A stretch of 64,000 nt of DNA, from the NCBI GenBank assembly GCA_032158295.1, contig CM063244.1:2277073-2341072 (forward strand), given 5' to 3'. A model generated the notes under the pieces. It worked only from the letters and a program-made list of their open reading frames with translations, was not told the origin of the DNA and did no database searches. Shown here one piece after another: positions 11,549 through 23,843 of this stretch (position 1 is its first letter; each line of letters begins with the position of its first letter). The DNA is from Pycnopodia helianthoides (Eukaryota > Echinodermata > Asteroidea > Forcipulatida > Asteriidae). The position numbers and the translations under genes are program-made.

Positions 11549-12783
11549 CACTTCTTGCACATCTGGCATAACGATGCTTTGCTAGACTTTTGACCTGTAT
11601 GTAAAATAGCACATACCCCAATGTGCATGTGCAATACGTACACATGTACATGATCTGTCCATGTATGTGTACATGTATATGAAGTATGCATACACGATGT
11701 ACTACATGTATGTATGGATAAAACTACATGACTCCTCATATTATCGACATGCTGAAAATAGCAAAACATGGACGTACATGTAGTCGTAGACAACTACCAA
11801 AATGTGCATGTCAAGTGCATAATGTACATTGGCATTTCAGATAATACCGTAAATACATTTTCATTTAAATAATGAAGGAATAGGTAGTCTGGAGGGGTGG
11901 TGGGCTGCTATTCATAATAAGCCTGTGCGTTTACCATTATGTTTGTAATGATGTAACTGAACTCCTGAAACGGTCGGTTACAAGTGTTCTGAAACCGTCT
12001 ATTTCAGAAATAAAATTAAAAGTATAAAAATCATTTACAGAACTGCGCAAGTTATCAAAAACATTGTGCCTTCATCACAGCATTTTTAATTCGCATAACC
12101 ACCTCCCCCCCCAAAAAAAAAACCACCCCAAAACAACAAGACAAAACAAAGTTAAGAAGAAACAAATCTGACATTATAGGCTACCATGTTTACAGTAAAA
12201 TAATCTTTTGTTCATCTAGGGTATCCTAAATTGTGTAATTTTTTGTAAAATAAAGCATACACATTGTGTAGTTTCTCGTAAACAAGCTCAAATTTCAGAA
12301 CTGTGCTCCCCAGAGACCATGCTATCTACGGATTTTGCGATGATGAGGGAAAAAAATGTTTTCACCGCGCATGTGCAGACATGTCTTTGGTCAAGGCATT
12401 TGTAACTGGTTGTGTATGTATGCTATTGCGTAATGCGCTGGTATTTCACCAAGAGGGCCATTCACTCTCATGCCATAGCATTGTTCTGAAACGCCCTCTA
12501 GTGTTCAATGTTTCTTGCCTTTATTGTAGCACACAGTATGTGATAACGAAGACTACAACTTTTACAAGCCTGTAAACTGGAACAATGTGACTGCTTTGTT
12601 GTGTCGCACAGATTTTGCGTTGTGTAGATCGTGATGTCTCAATGTGGTCTGCGTTGCGCGGCACTTTCAAGTGAATTTTTGGACAATTATCAGAAAAATA
12701 CAAATTTTAACGTATTACCGGTCAGTAGTGTAGCCAGTACCTGGGTTTAGTTCATACACATTACTCTCATGAGTAGCTCCAGA
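11549..12783. other. Non-coding stretch with alternating purine/pyrimidine tract
   Basis: 11,620-11,725 is dense in ACATGTA, GTACATGTA and TATGCATACA, an alternating tract that could adopt Z-DNA. A C-run followed by an A-run lies at 12,105-12,122. A 90-codon plus-strand frame at 12,303-12,575 has no splice sites or recognisable motif and is not annotated. Confidence 0.4.
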
Positions 12784-13360
12784 TATACAACAGCCAATAA
12801 CTGTTTGTCTATGATGGTAACAAATTAATTTAGTATTCATCAATATGATCAACAAACATTATACAATACAAAATACATTTTTTTGGTTCTGTTAAATCTT
12901 GGTGATATTTATTGTGGACATTGTAACATGTAACATGTAACATACAACAGCCAATAACTGTATTGTCTCCTTATGTGACTGGGTCAACAGGCTTTCGAGC
13001 TACAGTGTTTAAGTATACTTTTGTTGATCCTGGCCATCACATTAAGGTTGTTTTGTAGACTTCATGTGCTTTTAATTTTGTTGTTTTGCTAATATTTACT
13101 TATTGCTTGTATTTACTTAAATACTGACTTATTTATTAATTTATTCATTTTGTTACTTACTGACTGTTTGTGTGTATTTAATGGCCAAATAAAGAATAAG
13201 ACTAAGAATAAGAATGTCTATGATGGTAAAAAATTAATTTACATATAATGTACATCAATATGATCAACAAACATTATACAATACAAAATACAGTTTTTTG
13301 GTTCTGTTAAATCTTGGTGATATTTATTTTGGACATCGTAACATGTACTGGTACAACATG
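12784..13360. repeat. 157-bp tandem duplication, second copy split by a LINE end
   Basis: Copy 1 (12,784-12,940) runs from ATACAACAGCCAATAACTG through TGTCTATGATGGTAA to GTAACATGTAACATG. Copy 2 starts at 12,941 with the same ATACAACAGCCAATAACTG. It is cut after TGTCT (12,964-12,968) and resumes at TGTCTATGATGG (13,215). Confidence 0.8.
12969..13214 (+). mobile_element. 5'-truncated LINE 3' end (246 bp)
   Basis: The insert ends in AATGGCCAAATAAAGAATAAG plus a degenerate AATAAG tail, and TGTCT is duplicated on both sides. A 3' repeat tail with short direct flanks is typical of target-primed reverse transcription. No coding frame survives. Confidence 0.65.
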
Positions 13361-13708
13361 TAGATAATAAATGTAATGCTTTCCGGTTTGTACATTTTTC
13401 TGCAGGTCTGTAGACAGCGACCAAGTTGGTTTTATACTATATGCTTCTGTATACAGACCAAGTTGGTGTTTTGTAGCCCACTCTACAGCCAACTATGTAC
13501 AGTCAATTGTACATGTATGTATTTGACCAGCTTATTTAAATATGCTAATGAGGCCATTGACAGCGACAATTGTAAGATGTTGTTTCTATTTTTAGAGTCA
13601 GGATATTGTGCAACTCAGAACAATTCCATTGTCAGGAATTTTTCAACCAAAAGATCCAGAATTGTACAATGGCCACAAGGACCATTGCCTCTGATTTGGT
13701 GCTCCCTG

Positions 13709-13877
13709 CAGGCCTGGAATTTCATCTTGGAGAGGGCAAGGCCATTTTCATTTTGTAAAGGGCACTTCCATTGGAAAATCTTAAAGTCTGTGGGGAAGTT
13801 TTGGAGGGGCACCGAGGCCAAGACCAGGGCAACGGAGGCCATGGCCTTTGTGTGGCCTCCGTGTAATTCCAGGCCTG
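13709..13877. mobile_element. MITE with CAGGCCTGGAATT ends, 169 bp
   Basis: It starts CAGGCCTGGAATTTCA and ends TGTAATTCCAGGCCTG. The interior has GAGAGGGCAAGGCCATTTTC and AAAGGGCACTTCCATT. A second copy lies at 24,253-24,402, with a mirrored, error-rich version near 40,858-40,985 in arm 2. The 181-codon plus-strand frame covering this region is a chance read-through of the element. Confidence 0.7.
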
Positions 13878-14130
13878 TCCCTGAAATTTGTTTTAGTGAA
13901 ATTATCATATTTATTCAATAACGCCTCTTACCTAAATAATTTAAAAGATGCTATCGTTGAACATTTCGTCGATAACCCATCGCTCCCTAACTCTATAGCC
14001 ATGACACGCCAACTCTAGCGAGATGCGATTTCAACCTTTTTGCTTAATCAGTCTTATTGAATTGTGCACGATTACTATGTATTATCATGTATTTTCAAAA
14101 TATCAGGAAAGTACAGCGTATACCGCGTAT

Positions 14131-14430
14131 ACCGCTGAAACAACCCCAACTTTCCTTTTTCCAAGGGCAACCCCCTCCCACATTGCAAGTCTGTATACAT
14201 GTACACTGCAGAAAAAAATAACAGCGATGCTGTTGAAACCCCTCAGCCCTTATATATTGTACAATGTAGCTAACCAAAAATTCCACCATTTGAACCATGT
14301 TCCTATGTAGAACTGAGAATTGTGACCTTGACATTTGACCTGTGTTGAACTCACTAGACCTTTGAACCCCCTGAAACAACCCCAACTTTCCTTTCTCCAA
14401 GGGCAACCCCCTCCCACATTGCAAGTCCAT
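14131..14430 (+). repeat. Direct repeat of about 60 bp (14131-14191 and 14371-14430)
   Basis: Both copies read CTGAAACAACCCCAACTTTC, then CCAAGGGCAACCCCCTCCCA, then CATTGCAAGT. Only the second copy lies within the large palindrome, whose outer limit is about 14,264. Confidence 0.85.
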
Positions 14431-14439
14431 AATAATGTC

Positions 14440-16130
14440 ACTGGAGCTACATGTGTAGGGTCCCGAAACCATTTAGCTATAACTCACCACCGTGAGTAGT
14501 CTGGTGCTAACCAACTGGCAGCGCGCAAATAGGAGCTACAATGTACTTGCTAAGCCTTGGTTCCAAGTAGGTGAAAATTGGACGGGTTCCGTTTGGTTAA
14601 ATCTCCGCAACAACTATTGACGATGAAATTGACATGATGTATGCCCACTTTAAGCTTTTGAACTAGGTTTTCCTTTCTACAGTACTGTAAGTGTAAGTGT
14701 TGGAATTTGAAGGGAAATAATGGCCTAATGGGTTAAAGTGGCCTAAAAAGGAGTTCATGTAGTTACTCAGACAGCGAGACAAAGGTCATGTAAAGCCTTC
14801 CATATGGTGAACAAACATTGAGGTAAAAAGTACTATACTTGTACATGTACCTCTATTCATCAATTTGCCTTGTCTAGTAATTTCTCAGCAGCCAGGAAAT
14901 GTGTCAGATAATGTGATGTCACTGCCCGGGATTGTACTTTACATACATGATGCATGCACTACAAATAACTGGTTCAGCATGGTCCCCTGTACCGGTAGAC
15001 AAGGCGCAGGGATGTTTTTGTGCTGTTAAAAGTCAGATAAGACGCGTCTTATCCGCAGGAAATTACGGTACATGTACACATTATAACATTATTTACATGT
15101 ATTAGTTACAAATTCCATTGTTTGGGATCTGTTTCTTAGGGATGCATTCGTCAAGTTCCAGTACTGCGGGGAACAAATTTCGACTGTCCACCCGAAAAAA
15201 AGTTAAACCATGTTATTTTGTTTCACTGTACCTCATACTTCTCTAGTTCAGCATCATTGAGCTAAAGAAATCGCAGATTAACATGTACGTGTGCTGCCAT
15301 CTTTAGTTACGGCGCACGTGTACTACATGTACACCTGTGCACAGTCCCACGAGTGATCCCTAAAATAGTCTCTGCCATGATATTTGACACTAAAAAAAGT
15401 AGGACAAAGTAGTTCAAGGGCTGGCCTACATATGTAAATATGGCATATAGGCTTTTACTGTTTATGCTCTCATCAATTTTTACCTCCATTTAATAACCAG
15501 TTTGCTGATCTTTCTAAGGGCACCCCCCCTCCCCTCCGGAAATCAGACAAAAGTAGGAAGAATACCATGCCTGTATGCATGCATATTTACCCAGTGTGTG
15601 ACTGTTGCACATGCAATAAGTCTAATGCATACGCATATAACCTGTGGGTGAGTACTCATGTGCGCGCTTGGTAAACGGCAAAACTATTGCACGCAATGGT
15701 GATTGGAACAGCGAGAATTCGGCTCTCGTTCATGAACAGGGGTATCATTCTTGTTCAATGTGTCTGACTGTGACTAGGATCCAGTTTTATAGCTCTAGAC
15801 ACAAGCAGAAAAATTATGTTCTTCACCAAATCTTATGACAACAAACAATATAACAGCCTTGCATTTTGGCTGATCAATCATTTACATCTACAATGTGTAT
15901 AGAGTCAGTAAATTTGCAACTCTGCAACTTTATGAGTTCATTGGCTGATCAGGCTTCACCAGGATGTCGGATTTGATCATTCGGCTGCAGACAAGGACTG
16001 ATTTGGTCTGAGCTAATAAAAATATAATGTTTCATAAATAAATGGATTTTGAAAACAAAGAGAAGAACATGTTCTAGATAGTAGTCTGGTTCCCTGACCA
16101 TACTTTAGACAAGACTGAGCAATTTACAGA
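14440..16130. other. Non-coding stretch, nothing recognised
   Basis: No element ends, splice-bounded frames or RNA genes were found. It is AT-rich with many ACATGTAC-type alternating words. The mirror is about 48.9-50.5 kb. Confidence 0.45.
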
Positions 16131-16144
16131 CAGCTGGGAATTCT

Positions 16145-17034
16145 CTAGTTGCGATAATCGTAACCCTCCATCCTCCCGACGGTCGGAGACCGGAGGGTTA
16201 CGAGTCATGCAGTGCAAAAAAGTGGCGAAATAAAAATTTCGACTATTTTGGTCAGACGAATCACCAGATTTACCAAATTTTTACCACTTTAAAAAAACAT
16301 GACACACATTCTAAAAACATGGATGTGATCATCATGAATCCATTCGTATTACTCAAAACATCATTGAGAAAATATTTAAAGAAAAAAAGACAAAAACTTA
16401 CCAGAGACTGAGCGAAATTTTCATGATGCGTAGACAATCTCAGGTCCGGTTTTCGAACCTCGCGATTCGTGACCTAGCAACATCTCGACCAATCAGCGTA
16501 AGCAAACTCGTCGTTGAGCGCATTTTGTTGAGTTGCACAATCACAGGATATTTATTAGGAAAAATTTACAGATTGAGCGCGCATTCTGGAAAGCTGTTCC
16601 TGCAATTAATCAGCGCAAACTGCAGATGGCGCAAATCCGTTAAATACATTAACTGCGTGCATGCACAGTCGCACACGAGACGATCGCCACGCCTACACAA
16701 CGGTTTGGTTTACGCTGATTGGTTGATGTAGGGGAAGTGTGGTCCATGGACATTTCGGTCAGTTTCTGGTAAGTTTTTGTTCGTTTTTTCTTCAAATAAT
16801 TTTTCATCGATGTTTAGAGTGTTATGAATGGATTCATTATACCTTGAAGATCAAATCCATGTTCTTAGAATGTGTGTCATGTCTTTTGAAAGGGGTAAAA
16901 ATTGGGCAAATCTGGTGACTAGTCTGACCAAAATAGTCGAAATTTTTATTTCGCCACTTTTTTGCACTGCATGACTCGTAACCCTCCGGTCTCCGACCGT
17001 CGGGAGGATGGAGGGTTACGATTATTGCAACTAG
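16145..17034. mobile_element. 890-bp foldback element with about 280-350-bp inverted arms
   Basis: It starts CTAGTTGCGATAATCGTAAC and ends ATTATTGCAACTAG, flanked by GAATTCT on both sides (16138-16144 and 17035-17041), a good 7-bp target duplication. The arms contain an internal hairpin-prone CCTCCCGACGGTCGGAGACC and extend inward through GACAAAAACTTACCAGAGAC. They include CCAATCAGCG (left) and CGCTGATTGG (right). About 200 bp of unique loop remains (16,510-16,705). It encodes no protein. The mirror is 48,063-48,880, 72 bp shorter. Confidence 0.85.
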
Positions 17035-17339
17035 GAATTCTCAGGTCACGGAACTAGACTAATTCTACAGATTGTCGGGGCGACAATCCTTGGAAAAAAT
17101 GATACAATTTTTGCTTTTTTTGAAAACGAAAACACACCAGGATGCTAGAGACTGCTATAGTACATGTACTTGCAAACTAATATTGGTTACATGTGTACAT
17201 GTATTAGGAAAAACTATCATTGATTAAGAGAATTTTAGATAACTTTTTGGAATCACTATGCTGAATGACGATAACGTGATTTCATTTTATTAATTAATTC
17301 TGGTTGTGAAGCCAACGATTCTCAGAAGTGCAAACTTAA

Positions 17340-17575
17340 TCACTACTACTACTAGCCAAGAGCCCCATGGGGAGTTTCAGTTTCAGAAGGAAGTTTCAAT
17401 TTGAGATGTGGGCGGAAAAAAAAATTAAAAAAATAATTCCAGGGAAAACCCATGCAATCAGGTAGGGACTGAAAACCCAATCCACATCATGCCTCCGGCG
17501 GGATTCGAACCGGGGTCCCAGAAGTGCAAGGCAAGGAAAGATATTACCACTATGCCAACCCGACCACCTATGACA
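17340..17575 (-). repeat. tRNA-derived SINE, family 3
   Basis: On the minus strand the head reads GTTGGCATAGTGGTAATATC and later CCCGGTTCGAATCCCGCCGG, which are A-box and B-box motifs. A body follows (CCCTACCTGATTGCATGGG, CCTGGAATTATTTTT) and a short AGTAGTAGTAG tail. The mirror copy is about 47,500-47,760. Confidence 0.7.
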
Positions 17576-17699
17576 TCGAAAGCATCGAAAGCTATGCCGC
17601 TGCGCTACCATCAGTGTTCTGCCCAGAATTTCTTTAGTTGCGGAAAAACTTTTCCTTGGAAACCATTGCGAGGTGGATCAGTGACACGATAGATTATAA

Positions 17700-19792
17700 A
17701 AACTGTCTCAAACCAAAGAAGTACTCAAATTTACGGCTTTGGATACCATTTATTTTACAGGTAAATACGTAATTTTATATTTCCTTAAAAAACTTTGAAA
17801 GGAAAGGAACTCGCTAACTGTCTCTCACTCTCTGTTTTGTAAATAATTCAATAGTTTCGCTCGCACATAATGTGTAACGCCTTTAAACACTTTTCACTTG
17901 CATTTTGTTCAGCCTTACCCCTCATGTTAATTTACCTCCCCAGTACTTACATGGTTCTGATATAGGCATGATCACTCCACGTGTTTTGCAGGAAGCACAA
18001 AGAAAAGCTGGAGTGAATAATACAACAATGTAGGGTTTCCTTCACATTCACAGAATTGAAGCAACAATTAACACTACTCAAATCACACACACACACACAC
18101 ACACGTCGGCCAGTATCGTTGTCCAGTCTGCCAGAGACACTGTCACTAGACTCCTTTAATTGTTCCAGATCCTTCCAGGAATACAGTCAAGTCTGTAAAT
18201 TTCTACCAGTTGTTGTCTCATCCAGTCAAACAGTTGCAAGGTTTTTGTGTGTGTGAAATAAACGGATCCTTTGGTAACCACTAACAAACATCAATCCATG
18301 CATGTAGTGTGTAGGTGGTGGTAACGTTACCCAATACTGACAGTGAAGGTCACCTGATTATTGTCTCATTCAGGGGTCCACGTGCTTAAAGCATGTACAC
18401 AACATGCACTGGTACACATCCAGTCCACAACAGTACAGTGCCAAGTCACTGGAAGCCTTTATTTATATAATGCAGCTCTAGTGTTTATAAGTCACACTGG
18501 AAACATGGGTGTTTCCTTTGTTCCGCTCTGATTTTTCAGTCCATACTAAATAAATAGAGACAAATTACAAACCGCTACAGAGCAAGCAGGCCACACTTCA
18601 AACCCACACAGTTGAAGTCACTGAATTGTAACTGATGTACCTTTCACTGCAGCGCTCATGCAATCCAGATTGACAATGATTCACTGGCGGTCACCTACTG
18701 CATAATATGGCTCAAGCTAGGGACTCCCTATCCACTGTGTGATTCAAGCCTGGTGCCAAGTTAGACAAGTCATGGTGCATCCCACACTGCTGCGTCTGTA
18801 GCCTAGCTGCTGCATTCCAATATTGACCACACACAGCAAACATGTGGCCCGTGCATGATCAGGTGATGGCACTGTCAACATATTCAGTGTGCATAATGAT
18901 TAGATGCTAAGTGCTAAAAGTAGACAGGAACAGAACCTCATTGCACAATAATGGCTCTATTGTTGATTAGCTCAATGATAGCCTGGTGTTGACTGGGTTT
19001 AGTACTGTCAGTTTGTTCACCCATTGTTCATTTAGCCCACGTTTGACCCTACCACATGTAATGTGGAAAATGTATGGAAACAAGATTAAAACAGATTAAG
19101 CATGGATTAAGAAATTCACCAGTTCACAAGGACCAAGAAGGGGAAGGACAGAGGGTCAGTGATAGGTGTGCTATGGGAGTGTGAGATGATTGGATCCTAC
19201 AGTTATATGCAAATCAGTTGATTGGATGATTTGAATTGAGCATAGAGCAAGGAAGGTTGAATCATTGTTTATCTGTTGTCATAACTACATGTACTTGATG
19301 TAAACTTCAACCATTTGGGAAGAAGTTTCCAGGAAACTCTCTTCGAAGTTTCACTCTAGATACAATGACATTGTGTACAAATTTTTAAAATATGCTTTTT
19401 AGGAACGGGATTATGACTTTGGAATTGACTTTCCACATTCATTCACAATAACTGCCCTATTGCACTGTACCCAGGCAAACAAGAATGCCTGCAAGTTGTG
19501 GTCAAGGTTGATTTTTTTTAGAATTCAGCTCCCAGGGCCCAATTTCATGGCAGCTGTTTTTGAAAGCAGAAAACATTGATAACAAATAAAAATTGCAGAG
19601 CAAAATTAAATTTAACCACAAGCCAATCTGAATCGCAAAAGGTACAATTGATGACTATCGTGGTGCTGGTTTTTTCAAAGACAATTTTGTAAAACATTTT
19701 TTTTAATGAGATATTGCCTAAAATCGCATGGCCGGACAGGCCACTTTAAGGTGAGGGCTACACTTAATTAATTTGGACTGTCAACCCAAATC
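17700..19792. other. Non-coding stretch with a short (CA)n tract
   Basis: A CA dinucleotide run lies at about 18,085-18,104. Near 19,533-19,610 a half copy of the GGGCCCAATTTCATGG element family is seen. Otherwise nothing was recognised. The mirror is about 45.3-47.4 kb. Confidence 0.5.
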
Positions 19793-20062
19793 AACTGTCA
19801 CCAGGGGCACGTTGCCACCTAATCCTGGGGCTGAAACAGGGTTACCCCCTTCACAGTCATAAGGATGTAGGCATGGGTATCATCCACTAGGACCTGGCTG
19901 GTAGAGCAGTTTACCTTCCCAACTTTTTACAAAGCAATTATGGTTAAGTGACTTGCTCAAGGGCACAAGTGTCATGACCAGGATTCGAACCCACACTCTG
20001 CTGCTGACAACACCAGAGCTTGGGTCCGGTGAGCTAGACCGCTCGGCCATGACATGCCACCA
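19793..20062 (-). repeat. tRNA-derived SINE, family 1 variant with Leu-like tRNA head
   Basis: On the minus strand the head (20,058-19,965) reads GTCATGGCCGAGCGGTCTAG, CCAAGCTCTGGTGTTGTC, then GTGGGTTCGAATCCTGGTCA. These are clear A and B boxes with a long variable arm. GCCCTTGAGCAAGTCACTTA and a body ending in CCCCAGGATTAGGTGGCAAC follow. The mirror copy is near 45,010-45,285. Confidence 0.8.
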
Positions 20063-21026
20063 TTGTCTCCATGGACTATGTGCAATTTCAGGCCTGCATA
20101 TTATATGTACAATATTACATTTTAATTAAAAGATACACATTAAAACTAAGAGGTACCTTTTATGAATGAAATAAACCATTCAAAATTTACGTTATGTATA
20201 CCCATGGAGGAAGAACCATGGAGACCGAATTCTACCTCCATGGTATGACCATGATGCTATCTGTTTACTCCAAACTACATGTAGGACTCTATACTTGACA
20301 CTTAAACTTTGCACGGAAATATTGTGGGGCATAAACCCCATGGACTTCTAAGTTTGCTACGATATGTTCCATAACAAATCAATTCTGGTTGATTGCCACT
20401 CTGCAAGTGTGCAATACAAGTAAGAATTAGGTCATGGCATCGGATTACCACTTTGTTGACACTGACAGGGGCTGCTTGACCCCAAGGTACTTAAGAGGAA
20501 CCGTGACCTACTATTTTATGATTATTGAATGGCAGAAGGTACATTGTATCATGCACTACATCATTCACATTGGACAGTTTTCAGCATTTTTGTGAATACA
20601 AGACGGGTCGTCTGTCTTCATCTGAAGACAGACACTGGTCTTACAACCCCAATGGTGTCATTGGATCTAGTCCATAGAGGAAAGACATCAATGCATGCAA
20701 TGCAATGTAGCTTCCAGACTGAGTGATAGCCATGCTACACACAATGAGTTGTGTGTGTGTCACTACAGTATTACAGCATACATGTAGGTCAAAGGTACAC
20801 CTGGCAGACCATGGGTAGACGAAGGTAACTACCGAGCTCTAAAGGTTGTTGGGTATCTGGCGTTACAAGCCTATGCTTTCTACAACAATAAAACAAGTCG
20901 AAAAATAGAAAGAAAACAAAAACATATAAATAATGTTGAGATAGCGCATGGAATTTTGTGATTCGTGTGCTTTTTGGTGGAAAATAGAAACTATTATCAA
21001 AGTAATAATAATAATTGAAAATATAT

Positions 21027-21132
21027 CATGTCGGAACATACGAGTGTCGAAACATAAGGGTGTCGGAACATAGGGGTGTTGGAATATAGGTTGAGTTGTC
21101 GGAACATAGGGGTGTCGGAACATAGGGGTGTA
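21027..21132 (+). repeat. Minisatellite, about 17-bp GTGTCGGAACATAGGGG units
   Basis: Roughly six degenerate units occur. On the minus strand the frame reads FRHPYVPT repeatedly, a by-product of the repeat and not a protein. The mirror is 43,951-44,056. Confidence 0.85.
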
Positions 21133-21552
21133 GCCGCCTAGAAGTATACAAGTGTGGCTTCAGATGTTCGGGCTAGTGAATTACAGGCTCATCTCATTTT
21201 ACAAGTCTTTAAAACTTTGACTACAGTTCCGACTTGTTGAGAAAACAGCAAAAAAAAGCTGTCATGATATTTTCACCAAGAACGTTGAATCAATCTATCT
21301 ATGTTTTCTGAGGTGACGGTGGGTACCAACTGCATCTCAGACCATATTGAGGGCAGCATTCAAACAGACACCCTGGAAATTACCCAAAGTCGCCTGCAGG
21401 AAATCTTTGGAGATTCAAATTGGTTGACCAACTGTTATTGATTTCTAATTAACGGGGCACTTCAGATGAAATAATTTCACAGGATGCTTATAATTACTAC
21501 CATCTTTATAACAAGTAGGCTTTCGGATAAAAACTGCAAATTTGAACACTAG

Positions 21553-21697
21553 CCTGCAGCCGATTTAACGAAACTTTACGCAACTGCGTAAGTTCACTTG
21601 TGCAAGACTTCTTGTGCTAGTGGTGCACAACCTATGCAACAACTGTTGCGCAAGTGAACTTACGCAGTTGCGTATCGATTTGGGAAATCGGCGGCTG
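21553..21697. mobile_element. 145-bp hairpin MITE
   Basis: The left arm TACGCAACTGCGTAAGTTCA is the reverse complement of the right arm TGAACTTACGCAGTTGCGTA. Outer ends CAGCCGATTT and GAAATCGGCGGCTG also pair. The loop is only about 50 bases, so the single strand would fold into a long stem. The mirror is 43,382-43,530. Confidence 0.8.
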
Positions 21698-22039
21698 GTG
21701 TACCTTGTTCAGTAAAAACTGCCATGAGCTAGTTAATACCACTGTCCTGTGTGCTACTGAAAACTACTAAAAACTGTGCAACTTGTAAAATGCTTGTTAT
21801 TTTTTTTTTTCAGATGTGAATAATACACTTTCATAATGTGTTATTTTATTTTTGAGTGTGTGAATGTAAACTTCATTTGACTGATTAACTGGTTGTGATA
21901 TCGCTTCCATTAATACATCAGAAAGATACATTTATGACAATACATGTTTGAAATCTGGGCTTCAAAAACTTCCTGGGGGCAAGTAACACGCACAGTTCAT
22001 CAGCCCAGTGGGCTACTTTTCAAGAAGGCCTATTTTCTT

Positions 22040-22200
22040 TTCGGGGGTCTTTACCAAAGTATGACCTACCATTTAAGTTTCTTGCTCAAGTTTTCTTGCT
22101 CATGGGAGAACAGTGCCATGACTGGGACCTGAACCCACACTCTCACAACACCAGAGCTTGTGTCTGGTGCGCTGGACCACTCAGTCATGACACTCCACAA
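22040..22200 (-). repeat. tRNA-derived SINE head, family 1
   Basis: On the minus strand it reads GTCATGACTGAGTGGTCCAG, CAAGCTCTGGTGTTGTGAG, then GTGGGTTCAGGTCCCAGTCA. It then passes into a short body with CTTGAGCAAGAAACTTAAA. The mirror is 42,890-43,050. Confidence 0.7.
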
Positions 22201-22364
22201 GCTCGACAATCCTAACCAATTGTAAAGAAAAGTCTCAACTAATTTTACTCTCCTACGAACAGTCCAGCTTATAAAATCACACTATGATTCTTATAATGGG
22301 CACGAGTCATAAGATTTTTGTTGGATCATAATAATGGTGGCTTCTCACAGCACTCAAATCAGTC

Positions 22365-22660
22365 ACTCAGCGGCGCTCATGCCCCCCATAACATTATTAC
22401 CCCTGGTCACTGGACCAATTTTTTCATTCCTTAAACCATCTTAGCTCCCTTGGGAGTATACAGCCTGTGCTGCCAAATATGTAGCGCATCAAGTTATACG
22501 TCAATCACAAGAACCAACTCTACCCTCACAGGTACCCAATTACCCCCTGGGTGAAGAAACGCAATTATAGCCAAGTGTCTTGTTCAAGAACACAAGTGTC
22601 AGGACCTGGATTCGAACCCTCACCCTAATGACTCAGCCACCAGAACTTGAACTTCCTACC
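22365..22660 (-). repeat. tRNA-derived SINE, family 1
   Basis: Its body matches the copy at 1028-1425: CACCCAGGGGGTAATTGGG, GGCAGCACAGGCTGTATAC, GACCAGGGGTAATAATGTT. The B box reads GGGTTCGAATCCAGG. The mirror is about 42,440-42,760. Confidence 0.75.
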
Positions 22661-22910
22661 GGTGTTTAATCATCACAACTAACACCTGAATAACCTCTAA
22701 ATATCCTAAGAATTCTTACAATTGTATAAAATGTTCAAAATGAAAATCAATGCGGGTGGTCATCACATCATGTCTCTGTCCTGTCCAGATTGTACTTTTT
22801 TCAACTACATGTACTCCCTCGTGCCATGTCCCAAAATGGTTTAAAAAATTATCTTTTTCAAAATAAGCAAACTGGGCCAAATTTCATAGCACTGCTTACT
22901 GTGGAATTCT

Positions 22911-23107
22911 GGGCCCAATTTCACGGAGCTGCTCAAGCACAAAAAACAGCTAAGCACAACAAAATTATGCTTCCCAGAACAAGGTCACCAGCCAAACCAC
23001 CATGTCACATGTACAGTTTGCAACTGGTATCATGCTACATGTACTTTCTGCTTAGCAGACAATTGTTAAGCAATATTTTCTGCTTGCAGCTCTATGAAAT
23101 TGGGCCC
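22911..23107. mobile_element. MITE of the GGGCCCAATTTCAT family, 197 bp
   Basis: It starts TGGGCCCAATTTCACGGAGC and ends GCTCTATGAAATTGGGCCCT, with internal GCTTAGCAG motifs. This is the same family as the hinge element at 32,581-32,715 and the copy at 52,321-52,562. The mirror is about 42,015-42,215. Confidence 0.8.
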
Positions 23108-23690
23108 TGGGCTTACGCCCTGCCCGGTCCATAGGAGTGTGCGCAGAATTATTTGGTATTAAAGCAAGACCATGAAATTGGGCCCTGTTGCATCATGCAC
23201 AGAAATAAGTCTTGGCACCTCTGACAGTATATTGGCTCTTTGCATGCACAGTCAGCCATTTGCGTGTCGAGCCTCGAATTGGGGACAGCACTGAATAGAA
23301 GCATTTTGTAACTCTGTATTGTCACGGTAATGTAATGACATTTTCATACAAACAAATCTACATAAAAACAATACAAATGAAGATGAGAACAAAAATTTAC
23401 ACTGGTGACTTGAAATGCATTCGATTTTCACCAAAAATGTGTCAATGTTTTTACAACAAATTCTAGCAGTCCGGCTATCTACAACTTACAACTAGAGTAG
23501 CATTCCATCAGTAAGTATCATGATCAAGAACGAAGTGGATCAAAAAATTACACCGGGCAAAGAGATAGGACTGTATTGGTGCTAGGGCCAAAGATACAAG
23601 AAGTGGATTGGCCCTGTATGGGGCTAGCTAATGACAAGGGGCATTTAAGGCAATGGGGTACTTTGGGGCATTGGCGGGCAGCAGACTTAC

Positions 23691-23843
23691 CAGGTAAATC
23701 CATCGTTCTGGGCAATGTGCACTCGCTTAGAACTACGTAAACAATGGAATTTTACCTGGTATGTGTGCTGCCATTTAAGTTCTAAAGTCTCCCATTGTCT
23801 GCATTGCCTCACTACAGTAGTAGTGAACCTATCAGGCCTGCAT
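23691..23843 (-). CDS. Weak candidate exon (153 nt)
   Basis: It is bounded by acceptor TTGTTTTCCCTAG and donor ACCTG|GTAAGTCTG, and is open in one frame (CRPDRFTTTVVRQCRQWETL and on to AQNDGFT). It lies downstream of the likely first exon at 24,747-24,567, but its phase (needs one incoming base) does not match that exon's end (needs two), so at least one exon would have to lie between them. The arm 2 mirror differs by indels and has lost an internal donor motif. No homology is recognised. Confidence 0.2.

Noticed and set aside
13376..13921. 181-codon open frame on the plus strand
   Set aside because: It reads through the CAGGCCTGGAATT MITE and flanking repeats, lacks domain motifs and is a chance frame.
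19965..20058. Functional tRNA-Leu gene
   Set aside because: The tRNA-like head is followed directly by the SINE body shared with other copies, and stem pairing is imperfect.
20863..21123. FRHPYVPT repeat protein
   Set aside because: Translation of the TGTCGGAACATAGGGG minisatellite.
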